From assembly GCF_014701095.1 (NCBI RefSeq), contig NZ_AP023439.1, positions 620,001-684,000 on the forward strand: a stretch of 64,000 nucleotides of DNA. Direction: 5' to 3'. Source of the stretch: Streptomyces tuirus. GTDB taxonomy: Bacteria; Actinomycetota; Actinomycetes; Streptomycetales; Streptomycetaceae. The translations under genes were made by a program, and so were the position numbers. Shown piece after piece: positions 36,176 through 44,224 of the stretch. The notes below the pieces were generated by a model. It saw only the letters and a program-made list of their open reading frames with translations. It was not told the origin of the DNA and did no database searches. Numbering within the stretch: position 1 is the stretch's first letter; every line of letters starts with the position of its first letter.

Positions 36176-36210
36176 TTCCGCTGTACGGAATCAACAATCC
36201 GTAGAGCGAA
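36176..36210. promoter_or_regulatory. extended dyad upstream of the DUF6986 gene (IclR-type operator?)
   Basis: TTCCG and CGGAA around CTGTA form a 15-bp palindrome (36176-36190). A second, inverted copy of its sequence (TCCGTAGAGCG) follows at 36198-36208. It lies 18 bp before the ATG, where it could block transcription. The TTCCG/CGGAA form resembles IclR-family sites such as AllR. Confidence 0.5.
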
Positions 36211-36352
36211 GTTATCGGCCGACCTTCGGCCTGGTCAACACTGTCGTGCGGTGGGGTTCCCCATCCTTCACCCCCGGTCACCGACGACCCGCCCTCATCT
36301 TCCGTATTCAGAAGGCAAGCTTCATCCTGACGTGCAAGGGGAGGGAGATCAC

Positions 36353-37258
36353 GTGCCGAACGAGGTCGGAGTGACGCGTCGCCACGGGCTCAAGGCGGCG
36401 GCCGCCGCCGCCATCGCGGGACCGCTGCTCACCACGGCGGGCCCCACACAGCCCGCTTCCGCCGGCGAGCACCCGGGCGCCCTGGACGTCATGACGTTCA
36501 ACGTCCGCTTCGGAACCGTCGTCGACAGCACACCGCGCTGGGAGGTACGCCGACCGGTGATGCGAGAACTGCTGCGCCGCGAGCGACCGCACGTCATCGG
36601 CACCCAGGAAGGGCTCTACCGGCAAGTGCGCGCGATCGAGAAGGATCTCGGCGAGCACTACGACTGGATCGGCACGGGACGCGGGGGCGGCAGCAAGGAC
36701 GAGTTCATGGCGGTCTTCTACGACACGCGCAGACTCGAGCCGATCGAGTTCGATCACTTCTGGCTGTCCGACACCCCGTACACGATCGCCTCGAACACCT
36801 GGGGCGCGGACTGGCTGCGCATGGTGACGTGGGTCCGTTTCCTCGATCTGGCCGATGGCGGACGGGAGTTCTACGTCCTCAACACCCACCTGGACAGCGT
36901 CAGCCAGTACGCCCGGGAACGCTCGGCGGGGCTCATCGGCGAGACGATCGCCGGGTGGGACCGGTCGTCACCGGTCATCGTCACCGGCGACTTCAACGCG
37001 GCCGCCCACGACAACCGGGTGTACGACCTCATGCTGGACATCGGGCTGGTGGACGCCTGGGACGCGGCGGCCTCGCGGGGTCCGGCGTACGGGACGCACC
37101 ACGGCTACCGGGCGCCCAGGCCCGGCGGGCGGCGCATCGACTGGATCCTCACCACCCCCGGGGTCACCACGCACCGGGCCGGGATGAACACCTTCAGCAG
37201 GGGCGGGACGTTTCCGAGCGACCATCTGCCGGTACAGGCCTCGATGACCCTGGGATGA
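36353..37258 (+). CDS. secreted endonuclease/exonuclease/phosphatase family protein (TAT)
   Basis: 301 residues, GTG at 36353 after GGGGAGGGAG. The N-terminus TRRHGLKAAAAAAIAG is a twin-arginine signal; cleavage likely after ASA near residue 38. The EEP fold shows MTFNVRFG, GTQEG, LNTHLDSVS, VTGDFNAAAHD and PSDHLPVQ, with catalytic Glu, Asp and His all present. Such exported proteins hydrolyse phosphodiesters, such as sphingomyelin, nucleic acids or inositol phosphates; the substrate is not determined. Confidence 0.85.
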   Translation: MPNEVGVTRRHGLKAAAAAAIAGPLLTTAGPTQPASAGEHPGALDVMTFNVRFGTVVDSTPRWEVRRPVMRELLRRERPHVIGTQEGLYRQVRAIEKDLGEHYDWIGTGRGGGSKDEFMAVFYDTRRLEPIEFDHFWLSDTPYTIASNTWGADWLRMVTWVRFLDLADGGREFYVLNTHLDSVSQYARERSAGLIGETIAGWDRSSPVIVTGDFNAAAHDNRVYDLMLDIGLVDAWDAAASRGPAYGTHHGYRAPRPGGRRIDWILTTPGVTTHRAGMNTFSRGGTFPSDHLPVQASMTLG

Positions 37259-37263
37259 GAAGA

Positions 37264-37295
37264 GCCCCCGCGACCGTTCGCACGATCACGGGGGC
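37264..37295. terminator. bidirectional terminator between phosphodiesterase and etfA
   Basis: GCCCCCG (37264-37270) is inverted to CGGGGGC (37289-37295), with CGACCG/CGATCA pairing partly inside. It sits between two converging stop codons. Confidence 0.75.
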
Positions 37296-37316
37296 CTTCC
37301 ACAGCCTTCGGGGCGA

Positions 37317-38279
37317 TCAGCCCTTGCGGGTCTTGATCTCCTCGGTGAGGGCCGGGACGACGTCGAAGAGGTCGCCGACGACGCCGTAGTCGACGAGGTC
37401 GAAGATCGGGGCCTCGGCGTCCTTGTTGACCGCCACGATCGTCTTCGAGGTCTGCATGCCCGCGCGGTGCTGGATCGCGCCGGAGATGCCGTTGGCGATG
37501 TACAGCTGCGGCGAGACCGACTTGCCGGTCTGGCCGACCTGGTTGGTGTGCGGGTACCAGCCGGCGTCCACCGCGGCACGCGAGGCACCGACGGCCGCGC
37601 CGAGCGAGTCGGCGAGCGCCTCGATGATCGCGAAGTTCTCCGCGCCGTTGACGCCACGGCCACCGGAGACCACGATCGCGGCCTCGGTCAGCTCCGGACG
37701 GCCCGTCGACTCACGCGGCGTACGGCCGGTGACCTTGGTGCCGGTGGCCTGCGCGGAGAAGGACACGTCCAGGGCCTCGACGCTGCCGGCGGCCGGGGCG
37801 GCCTCCACGGCGGCGCTGTTGGGCTTGACCGTGATGACCGGGGTGCCCTTGGAGACACGGGACTTGGTGGTGAAGGACGCGGCGAACACCGACTGGGTGG
37901 CCACCGGGCCCTCGTCGCCGGCCTCGAGGTCGACGGCGTCGGTGATGATGCCGGAGCCCAGACGCAGCGCCAGACGGGCGGCGATCTCCTTGCCCTCGGC
38001 GGAGGACGGAACCAGCACCGCGGCCGGGGAAACGGCCTCGACGGCGGCCTGGAGGGCGTCGACCTTCGGCACGACCAGGTAGTCGGCGTACTCGGCGGCC
38101 TCGTGGGTGAGGACCTTGACCGCGCCGTGCTCGGCGAGGGCGGCGGCGGTGTCACCGGCGCCGTTGCCCAGCGCGACGGCGACCGGCTCGCCGATACGGC
38201 GGGCGAGCGTCAGCAGCTCCAGGGTGGGCTTGCGGACGGCGCCGTCCACGTGGTCGACGTAGACGAGAACTTCAGCCAT
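37317..38279 (-). CDS. etfA: electron transfer flavoprotein subunit alpha
   Basis: 320 residues, ATG at 38279. The N-terminal ETF domain and the C-terminal FAD domain (from about 190) are typical: [51 protein letters not shown] with the FAD-binding elements, and [14 protein letters not shown] accepts electrons from acyl-CoA dehydrogenases and passes them to the quinone pool. It is second in the etfBA operon, 55 bp after etfB. Confidence 0.95.
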   Translation of the reverse strand: MAEVLVYVDHVDGAVRKPTLELLTLARRIGEPVAVALGNGAGDTAAALAEHGAVKVLTHEAAEYADYLVVPKVDALQAAVEAVSPAAVLVPSSAEGKEIAARLALRLGSGIITDAVDLEAGDEGPVATQSVFAASFTTKSRVSKGTPVITVKPNSAAVEAAPAAGSVEALDVSFSAQATGTKVTGRTPRESTGRPELTEAAIVVSGGRGVNGAENFAIIEALADSLGAAVGASRAAVDAGWYPHTNQVGQTGKSVSPQLYIANGISGAIQHRAGMQTSKTIVAVNKDAEAPIFDLVDYGVVGDLFDVVPALTEEIKTRKG

Positions 38280-38334
38280 GGGACTTCTTCTCTCCTGCTT
38301 GCGAAAGATGAGGGACGGATCTCGGCTGCGGGGC

Positions 38335-39123
38335 TCAGATGAACTTCTGGCCCGCGAGGAACTCAGCGAGCTGCTTGCCGCCCTCGCCCTCGTCCTTGAC
38401 GATCGTGCCCGCGGTGCGGGCCGGGCGCTCGGCCGCGCCGTCGACCGTGGTCCAGGCGCCCTCCAGGCCGACCTCCTCGGCGTCGATGTCGAGGTCGGAC
38501 AGGTCCCAGGACTCCACCGGCTTCTTCTTGGCCGCCATGATGCCCTTGAAGGACGGGTAACGGGCCTCGCCCGACTGGTCGGTCACCGACACGACCGCCG
38601 GGAGGGAGGCCTCCAGGTTCTCGGAGGCGGCGTCGCCGTCACGACGGCCCTTGACCGTGCCGTCCTCGACGGAGACCTCGGAGAGCAGGGTGACCTGCGG
38701 GACGCCCAGGCGCTCGGCGAGCAGGGCCGGGACGACGCCCATGGTGCCGTCGGTGGAGGCCATGCCGGAGATGACCAGGTCGTAGCCGGCCTTCTCGATC
38801 GCCTTGGCCAGGACCAGGGAGGTGCCGATGGCGTCGGTGCCGTGGATGTCGTCGTCCTCGACGTGGATCGCCTTGTCCGCGCCCATGGACAGCGCCTTGC
38901 GCAGCGCGTCCTTCGCGTCCTCGGGACCCACCGTCAGGACGGTGATCTCCACGTCGTCGCCGGAGTTCTCGGAGATCTGCAGCGCCTGCTCGACCGCGTA
39001 CTCGTCCAGCTCGGAGAGCAGACCGTCCACGTCGTCCCGGTCGACGGTCAGGTCATCGGCGAAGTGCCGGTCGCCAGTGGCGTCGGGCACGTACTTCACA
39101 GTGACAACGATCCTCAAGCTCAC
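38335..39123 (-). CDS. etfB: electron transfer flavoprotein subunit beta
   Basis: 262 residues, GTG start. SLRIVVTVKYVPDATGD and DEYAVEQALQISE are beta-subunit hallmarks; VTVLTVGPEDAKDALRKALSMGADKAIHV and the ADP-loop DLVISGMASTDGTMGVVPALLAERLGVPQ follow. It forms the heterodimer with EtfA and holds AMP. A 24-bp dyad lies in its 5' leader. Confidence 0.95.
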   Translation of the reverse strand: MSLRIVVTVKYVPDATGDRHFADDLTVDRDDVDGLLSELDEYAVEQALQISENSGDDVEITVLTVGPEDAKDALRKALSMGADKAIHVEDDDIHGTDAIGTSLVLAKAIEKAGYDLVISGMASTDGTMGVVPALLAERLGVPQVTLLSEVSVEDGTVKGRRDGDAASENLEASLPAVVSVTDQSGEARYPSFKGIMAAKKKPVESWDLSDLDIDAEEVGLEGAWTTVDGAAERPARTAGTIVKDEGEGGKQLAEFLAGQKFI

Positions 39124-39152
39124 GCCGGCTCTCCTACTGCATCGTCATTTCC

Positions 39153-39176
39153 ATGCTGCCTACTTGCAGGCAGCAT
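39153..39176. promoter_or_regulatory. 9-bp inverted repeat upstream of etfBA
   Basis: ATGCTGCCT and AGGCAGCAT flank ACTTGC, perfect in both arms, 30 bp before the etfB GTG. It could be a repressor site or a leader hairpin. Confidence 0.55.
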
Positions 39177-39344
39177 AGGCGCCTCTAGCGTCCGATCCCG
39201 GTCGGGGCGAACCCACCGCCCCGAGCGAAATATTACTCGTCAGTACACCCAGTTCGTTCCCGCTAAGCAAGCGCTTTGAACTGTGACCTTCGCAACGCAG
39301 CGTAACCGGAACTCGACGGTCACGCAGCCCGGGGGACGCCCGGG

Positions 39345-39836
39345 TCAGTCGCGCAGACGCTGGAATCGTCCCTGGTGGTAGAGGAGGGGACGGCCGGTGC
39401 CCGAGGGGTCGCCGTGCACCACCTCGGCGAGCACGATCCGGTGGTCCCCGGCGGGCACGCGCGCCACGACCCGGCCCACCAGCCAGGCCACCACGCCGTC
39501 GAGGACCGGGACGCCCTCGGGCCCCTCCCGCCATGCGGTGGGCGGGCCGAAGCGGTCGGCGCCGCTGCGGGCGAAGGTGGCGGCGAGCTCCTGCTGGTGC
39601 TCGCCCAGGATGTGGACGCCCACGTGGTCAGCCGTCGCGATCGCGGGCCAGCTGGAGCCGCCGGTGCCGACGCCGAAGGAGAGCAGCGGCGGCTCGGCGG
39701 AGACGGATGTCACGGAGGTGGCGGTGAAGCCCACGGGTCCGGCCTCGCCACGAGCGGTGATGACGGCGACTCCCGCCGCGTGCCGCCGGAAGACCGAGCG
39801 CAGGAGGTCGGGCGTGGCGAGAAGGTCCGCAGGCAT
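39345..39836 (-). CDS. flavin reductase family protein (FMN-binding split barrel)
   Basis: 163 residues, ATG at 39836. LRSVFRRHAAGVAVIT, GFTATSVTSVSAEPPLLSFGV and the C-terminal GDHRIVLAEVVH are typical of the HpaC/flavin-reductase-like domain. It supplies reduced FMN to partner monooxygenases; the partner is not nearby. It sits upstream of etfBA in the same direction, separated by 221 bp with the dyad. Confidence 0.88.
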   Translation of the reverse strand: MPADLLATPDLLRSVFRRHAAGVAVITARGEAGPVGFTATSVTSVSAEPPLLSFGVGTGGSSWPAIATADHVGVHILGEHQQELAATFARSGADRFGPPTAWREGPEGVPVLDGVVAWLVGRVVARVPAGDHRIVLAEVVHGDPSGTGRPLLYHQGRFQRLRD

Positions 39837-39919
39837 GGGGTCAGGCTGACGATAAATGGTACGCGCAGTCAAGTTCGTTCCGTGATGTGGGAGATGGCTC
39901 ACCGGCGGCGTCACACCCG

Positions 39920-40333
39920 TCACACCGCCTCCCCCAACGCGGCGATCACGTCCGCCTTGCGCGGCTGCCCCGTGGCCCGCCGCACCACGCGGCCGTCGGC
40001 GTCGAGGACCAGCACGGTCGGCGTCTTGAGGATGTCCAGCCGCCGCACGAGGTCCAGATGGGCCTCGGCGTCGATCTCGATGTGGCTCACGCCGGGCACG
40101 ACCGCGGCGACCTCGCCGAGGACCCGCCGGGTCGCCCGGCAGGGCGCGCAGAACGCGCTGGAGAACTGCACGAGCGTGGCCCGCTCGCCGAGCTCCGCAC
40201 CCAGTTCCGCCGCATCGAGCCGCTTGCCGTCGTCCCGCCCGCGCACCCGCACTCTCCCGCTCCGCCGCCGTTGCAGCACTCCGTAGGCGCTCGCCGCCGC
40301 GAGCACCACCACGCACACCACCAGTCCGGTCAT
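39920..40333 (-). CDS. membrane-anchored thioredoxin-like protein
   Basis: 137 residues, ATG at 40333 (an upstream ATG is unlikely). One N-terminal helix (GLVVCVVVLAAASAYGVL) anchors it; the thioredoxin fold carries FSSAFCAPCRATRR with Cys62 and Cys65, and a cis-proline loop LKTPTVLVLD. Likely a thiol oxidoreductase facing outward. It diverges from DUF4395, and the two are a recurring pair in actinobacteria. Confidence 0.85.
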   Translation of the reverse strand: MTGLVVCVVVLAAASAYGVLQRRRSGRVRVRGRDDGKRLDAAELGAELGERATLVQFSSAFCAPCRATRRVLGEVAAVVPGVSHIEIDAEAHLDLVRRLDILKTPTVLVLDADGRVVRRATGQPRKADVIAALGEAV

Positions 40334-40410
40334 CACCTGCTGCAAGCGTTCACGAGACCGCAAAGATTCCCGCCCCCTCCGCACGGCCGGGCTACGGAAT
40401 GCTTGGCTCC

Positions 40411-40827
40411 ATGGACATCGATGTGAGGGGGCCGCGCTTCGGCGCCGCCGTCACGGCCGCCGTCCTCGCGGTCGTTCTGGTCACCGGGAGCGCCTGGCTG
40501 CTGGCCTGGCAGACGCTGGCGTTCCTGCTCGGCGCGGCGGGCGGGGTCCGGCGCTCCCCCTACGGCCTGCTGTTCGCCAGGGCCGTACGGCCGCGGCTCG
40601 GGCCGCCGACGGAGTTCGAGGCGCCCGAACCGCCGCGTTTCGCCCAGGCGGTGGGGCTGCTCTTCGCCGGGCTCGGGCTCGTCGGCTACACGCTGGGACC
40701 CGGCTGGCTGGGTCTCGCGGCGACCGGCGCCGCGCTCCCCGCCGCCTTCCTCAATGCTGCGTTCGGGTACTGCCTGGGCTGCGAGTTGTACCTGCTCGTG
40801 CGGCGGGTGACGGTGCGTGCGGGGTAA
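40411..40827 (+). CDS. DUF4395 membrane protein
   Basis: 138 residues; the ATG at 40411 begins MDIDVRGPRFGAAVT, and an ATG at 40399 is an alternative. Four membrane segments; a C-terminal YCLGCELYLL has a CxxC motif. DUF4395 proteins commonly sit next to thioredoxin-like genes, as here, which suggests a redox relay between cytosol and envelope. The function is not demonstrated. Confidence 0.8.
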   Translation: MDIDVRGPRFGAAVTAAVLAVVLVTGSAWLLAWQTLAFLLGAAGGVRRSPYGLLFARAVRPRLGPPTEFEAPEPPRFAQAVGLLFAGLGLVGYTLGPGWLGLAATGAALPAAFLNAAFGYCLGCELYLLVRRVTVRAG

Positions 40828-41014
40828 TGGGGACGCAAAAGCACGAGGTGGGAACCTGCGGGCGACGTGACGAGAATCTCGCCGCCGACGGGCACGAGGA
40901 CTGGCTACCCGGCCGTTCTTCGGGCACGATCTGCGACAAGCCGTAAACCTACGGCTGCGTAACTTTCCTCTGGGAATCCCTTCCCAGGCAGAGCAGGAAG
41001 GGTCCGGCCCGCCC

Positions 41015-41743
41015 ATGGCAGAGCTCGTCTACCGTCCCGTCGTCGGTTTCGCCCGCACGCTGTTCAAGGTGTGGGACCTCAAGATCGACCTCCAGGGTTC
41101 GGAGAACATCCCGCGCTCGGGCGGCGCCGTGCTGGTGAGCAATCACATCAGCTACCTGGACTTCGTCTTCGACGGCCTGGCGGCGCTGCCGCAGAAACGT
41201 CTCGTGCGTTTCATGGCGAAGGAGTCCGTCTTCCGGCACCGGATCTCCGGCCCGCTGATGCGCGGCATGAAGCACATTCCCGTGGACCGCAAGCAGGGCG
41301 AGGCGGCCTACGCGCACGCCCTGGACTCGCTGCGGTCGGGCGAGGTCGTCGGGGTCTTCCCGGAGGCGACGATCTCGCAGTCGTTCACGCTGAAGAGCTT
41401 CAAGTCGGGCGCGGCGCGCCTGGCCCAGGAGGCCGGCGTCCCGCTGATCCCGATGGCGGTGTGGGGCACGCAGCGACTGTGGACCAAGGGCCACCCGCGC
41501 AACTTCAAGCGCAGCCACATCCCCATCACGATCCGGGTCGGCGAGGCGATCGAGGCCTCCCGCGACAAGTACGCGGGGGCCATCACGCGCCAGCTGCGGG
41601 AGCGCGTCCAGGAGCTCCTCGAGGCCGCTCAGCGCGCCTACCCCGTCCGCCCCAAGGGTCCGGACGACACCTGGTGGATGCCCGCCCACCTCGGCGGCAC
41701 GGCCCCGACACCGGAGCAGGTGCGGGCGACCGAGGCACACTGA
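41015..41743 (+). CDS. 1-acyl-glycerol-3-phosphate acyltransferase (PlsC-like)
   Basis: 242 residues, ATG at 41015. The acyltransferase box NHISYLD (N43, H44, D49) and the second motif GVFPEATIS (FPEAT in place of FPEGT) are present, plus KHIPVDRKQG. It transfers an acyl chain to lysophosphatidate at the membrane. Its 3' end abuts a tandem-repeat array that extends into the convergent B3/4 gene. Confidence 0.88.
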   Translation: MAELVYRPVVGFARTLFKVWDLKIDLQGSENIPRSGGAVLVSNHISYLDFVFDGLAALPQKRLVRFMAKESVFRHRISGPLMRGMKHIPVDRKQGEAAYAHALDSLRSGEVVGVFPEATISQSFTLKSFKSGAARLAQEAGVPLIPMAVWGTQRLWTKGHPRNFKRSHIPITIRVGEAIEASRDKYAGAITRQLRERVQELLEAAQRAYPVRPKGPDDTWWMPAHLGGTAPTPEQVRATEAH

Positions 41744-41875
41744 CGCCCGTGCGGCCGTAGTCCGGGCCGGGGCGCACTGACGCCGAGCGGCCGGGGTTCA
41801 GGCCAGGCGCACGGATGCCCGAGCGCCGCAGCTCAGGCCGAGGCACACGGGCGCCCCTCCGGCCAAGGTCAGGCC
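41732..41875. repeat. four-copy degenerate tandem repeat (unit about 36 bp)
   Basis: Units at 41732-41768, 41769-41804, 41805-41839 and 41840-41875 each follow the pattern (G)AGGCRCAC-x-GACGCC-x-x-GCGGCC...TCAGGCC. The first ends plsC, the last begins the end of the B3/4 gene. Repeats differ at several positions, so they are old or under drift. Confidence 0.65.
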
Positions 41876-42570
41876 GAGGGCTCCGGAGTGCGGACGGCGA
41901 TGTCCGCTCCCGGGCTGAACTCCGCCAGTAGTGCGGCGAGTTCCTCCGCGGCCGCCGTCACCTCGGCGACCGGCATCGGTGCCAGGCTCTCCAGCAGGAA
42001 GACGCCCGACGTCGTCTCCTCGGTGAGCCGGGTGCGCGGACCCTGGCGCCAGTTCCAGCGGCGGCAGGTCACGCCCGCGTCGTCGCACCACACCACTTCG
42101 CCCGCGTCGGGGTGCTCGACGGTCTCCTCGCCGCCGGCGACGGTCACGAAGTCCTCCCGCCCCGTGGCGCGGATCAGGCGCATGCCGCCCTCGATGCGGT
42201 CGATGTCCTCGCCGCCGACGGGGATCAGATGGGCGACGGAGACGGCGTTGTAGAGGTCGACGAGCAGGTTGATGCGGGGCAGCCCGGCGTCCGAGAGGGC
42301 CCGTTTGGCCAGTGCCTCCGCCGAGTTGCGGGTCCGGGACGGCTTCGAGCCGAACGCCGTGTAGACCTGGCGCCAGGCGGCCATGTGCGGGTCCTCGTGC
42401 GGGGCGCGGCCGTCCAGTCGCGCGGCGAGCCGGCGCGCCGCGTCGTCCAGCAGGGCCGAACCGGCCTCGCTGCTCGGCCCGTTGACCAGGCCGTGCGCCT
42501 CGATCGCGACGTGGGTGAAGCCGGGCGCGAGGGCGCGTACGTCGTCGGACACGATCAGCGTGAGCGTCAT
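41869..42570 (-). CDS. B3/4 domain-containing protein
   Basis: 233 residues, ATG at 42570. Motifs HMAAWRQVYTAFGSKPSRTRNSAEAL and PRINLLVDLYNAVSVAHLIPVGGEDID match the B3/B4 tRNA-editing fold of PheRS beta-chain in stand-alone form. It may edit mischarged tRNA, but that is inference. It begins 10 nt after a decayed reading frame and its 3' end lies in the repeat array. Confidence 0.85.
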   Translation of the reverse strand: MTLTLIVSDDVRALAPGFTHVAIEAHGLVNGPSSEAGSALLDDAARRLAARLDGRAPHEDPHMAAWRQVYTAFGSKPSRTRNSAEALAKRALSDAGLPRINLLVDLYNAVSVAHLIPVGGEDIDRIEGGMRLIRATGREDFVTVAGGEETVEHPDAGEVVWCDDAGVTCRRWNWRQGPRTRLTEETTSGVFLLESLAPMPVAEVTAAAEELAALLAEFSPGADIAVRTPEPSA

Positions 42571-42580
42571 GGTCGTTGCC

Positions 42581-42730
42581 TCAGAGTGGGGTAGGGAGCG
42601 TCTGCCGCAGGTGCGGCCGGTCGCGAGCCGCCGTGAGGGCGTCCAGTACGACCGGATGTGGTGCCGCATACAGTACCGGGTAGTCCAGTTCATTGGACGT
42701 CGGGTCGGGCGTGAAGGCCAGCCGCCGTCA
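42581..42730 (-). pseudogene. truncated or frameshifted small gene before B3/4
   Basis: The minus strand encodes SNELDYPVLYAAPHPVVLDA and continues ALTAARDRPHLRQTLPTPL to a TGA at 42583-42581. No ATG, GTG or TTG occurs in the frame; an ATG about 42735 (MTAAGLHARPD) would need a one-base shift. Codon use is coding-like. It directly precedes the B3/4 gene, so it probably was the first cistron of that operon. Family not recognised. Confidence 0.45.
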
Positions 42731-42841
42731 TCTGCCACGCCGGAGAAGAACGGCTGAACACCGCCGCAACCAGCCGCGCCGTCACAACCCTTGCGCCGGC
42801 CCTCGGGTCTCGGATCCGCGGACCAGTGACGAGGAGAAGAC

Positions 42842-44215
42842 ATGAGACATCTACACCGCCTGCTCGGAGCGGCGATCACCTGTGGCGCGCTGACGGTGAC
42901 CGGCGCCGGGACCGGGCCCGCCCACGCCCTGGACGACGAGTTGTGGATCAACGCGCCGTACGAGACGGTGCTGCCCGGTGCGGACGCGGACGGGAGCGCG
43001 CGAGAACGCAGTCTGGACGTGTCGGTCAGCCGCGATGTCGCCGACGGCCGCGTGCCCGCCGGGCAGCTGACCGTCGACGTGAGCGAGATCGCCGGCTTCG
43101 CGCGGGTGTCGTGGCCCGCGAACTGCGAGCCCGCCTCGGAGACCCGGGCAGTCTGCGCCTTCCCGGAGATGCCGGCCGGGACGGACAGCGTGCGGGCGGC
43201 CACGTTCGGGCTGCGCGCGCTGCCGGGGGCGGACGTCGGCTCCTCGGGCCAGGTGCGGTATTCGGCCACGGCGGGCGACCTGACGTCCCACGCCGGTGAG
43301 ACCCGGGTCGGCGTGGCCAACGGGCCGGACCTCGGGCTCAGCGAGGCACCTCACCAGCGGGACCTCAGGCCGGGCACCGTGACGAGCGTACGGGCGACTG
43401 TGTCGAACTCCGGAAACCGCACCGCGGAGCGCACCCTGCTGTGGATCAACGCCTCCTACGGGCTGCGCTTCACGCAACGGCACGCGAACTGCGAGTACCG
43501 GGAGCACGAGACCGGCACCGGGGCCCTGTGCGTGCTGGACGAGGCGGTGGCACCGGGACAGCGGTTCGCGCTGGCCACCGAACTCGGCGTCGGGCGCAAG
43601 GCGTTGTACGAGCGGTTCGACCACTCCGTGCAGCCCTACTCGGACGAGGCCCTGGCCGAGGCCCGCGGCGAGTGGACATGGACCCGGGGCACGGGCACCG
43701 AACTGGACCTGCGCCCCGCGACCGGCGCCAGGGCCGCGGCGGCGGAGCCCGACATCGACCCGCAGGACAACTACGGGACCGTCATCCTCGACGCCCGCAA
43801 CACCGCCGACCTCAAGCTCACCGGCAGCAGGGTGCGCGGGGCCGCCGGCGACACGGTGACCGCGAAGATCACCGTGCACAACCGCGGCCCGGCCTGGGTG
43901 GCGTCGCTCGGCGCGGGCGCCGCCGTGGCCACGGTGCGGTTCCAGGCCCCGCAGGGCACGACCGTCGGCACCCTGCCGGAGGACAGGTGCTGGACGGCGG
44001 AGGACGGCGCCTCCCCGGCCACCCATTACTGCCGGACGCCGATCTACCTGCACGACAAGGCGTCGTACACGTTCGAGATCCCGCTGCGGATCGACCGTGT
44101 GGTGCGCGGGGCGCACAGCACCGTCGCCACCCTCGACGACGACCCCGAGCTGAGTATCAGGAAGTTCGACCCGAACCTGCGCAACAACAGGACGGAGATC
44201 GTCGTCAACGGGTGA
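42842..44215 (+). CDS. secreted protein with CARDB/DUF11-like repeats
   Basis: 457 residues. MRHLHRLLGAAITCGALTVT...GPAHA is a Sec signal. The mature protein has at least two Ig-like modules, with LGLSEAPHQRDLRPGTVTSVRATVSNSGNRTAERTLL and LKLTGSRVRGAAGDTVTAKITVHNRGPAWV, the pattern of CARDB/DUF11 domains. Cys pairs suggest disulfides (NCEPASETRAVC, CEYREHETGTGALC, CWTAEDGASPATHYC). There is no LPXTG motif or membrane tail, so it is released or wall-bound by affinity. Function unknown. Confidence 0.7.
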   Translation: MRHLHRLLGAAITCGALTVTGAGTGPAHALDDELWINAPYETVLPGADADGSARERSLDVSVSRDVADGRVPAGQLTVDVSEIAGFARVSWPANCEPASETRAVCAFPEMPAGTDSVRAATFGLRALPGADVGSSGQVRYSATAGDLTSHAGETRVGVANGPDLGLSEAPHQRDLRPGTVTSVRATVSNSGNRTAERTLLWINASYGLRFTQRHANCEYREHETGTGALCVLDEAVAPGQRFALATELGVGRKALYERFDHSVQPYSDEALAEARGEWTWTRGTGTELDLRPATGARAAAAEPDIDPQDNYGTVILDARNTADLKLTGSRVRGAAGDTVTAKITVHNRGPAWVASLGAGAAVATVRFQAPQGTTVGTLPEDRCWTAEDGASPATHYCRTPIYLHDKASYTFEIPLRIDRVVRGAHSTVATLDDDPELSIRKFDPNLRNNRTEIVVNG

Positions 44216-44224
44216 GCCCGCGGG

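Noticed and set aside
41015..41743. plsC considered as possible repeat-derived fusion because of the array at its 3' end
   Set aside because: All catalytic boxes and normal length are present; only the last few residues lie in the first repeat unit.
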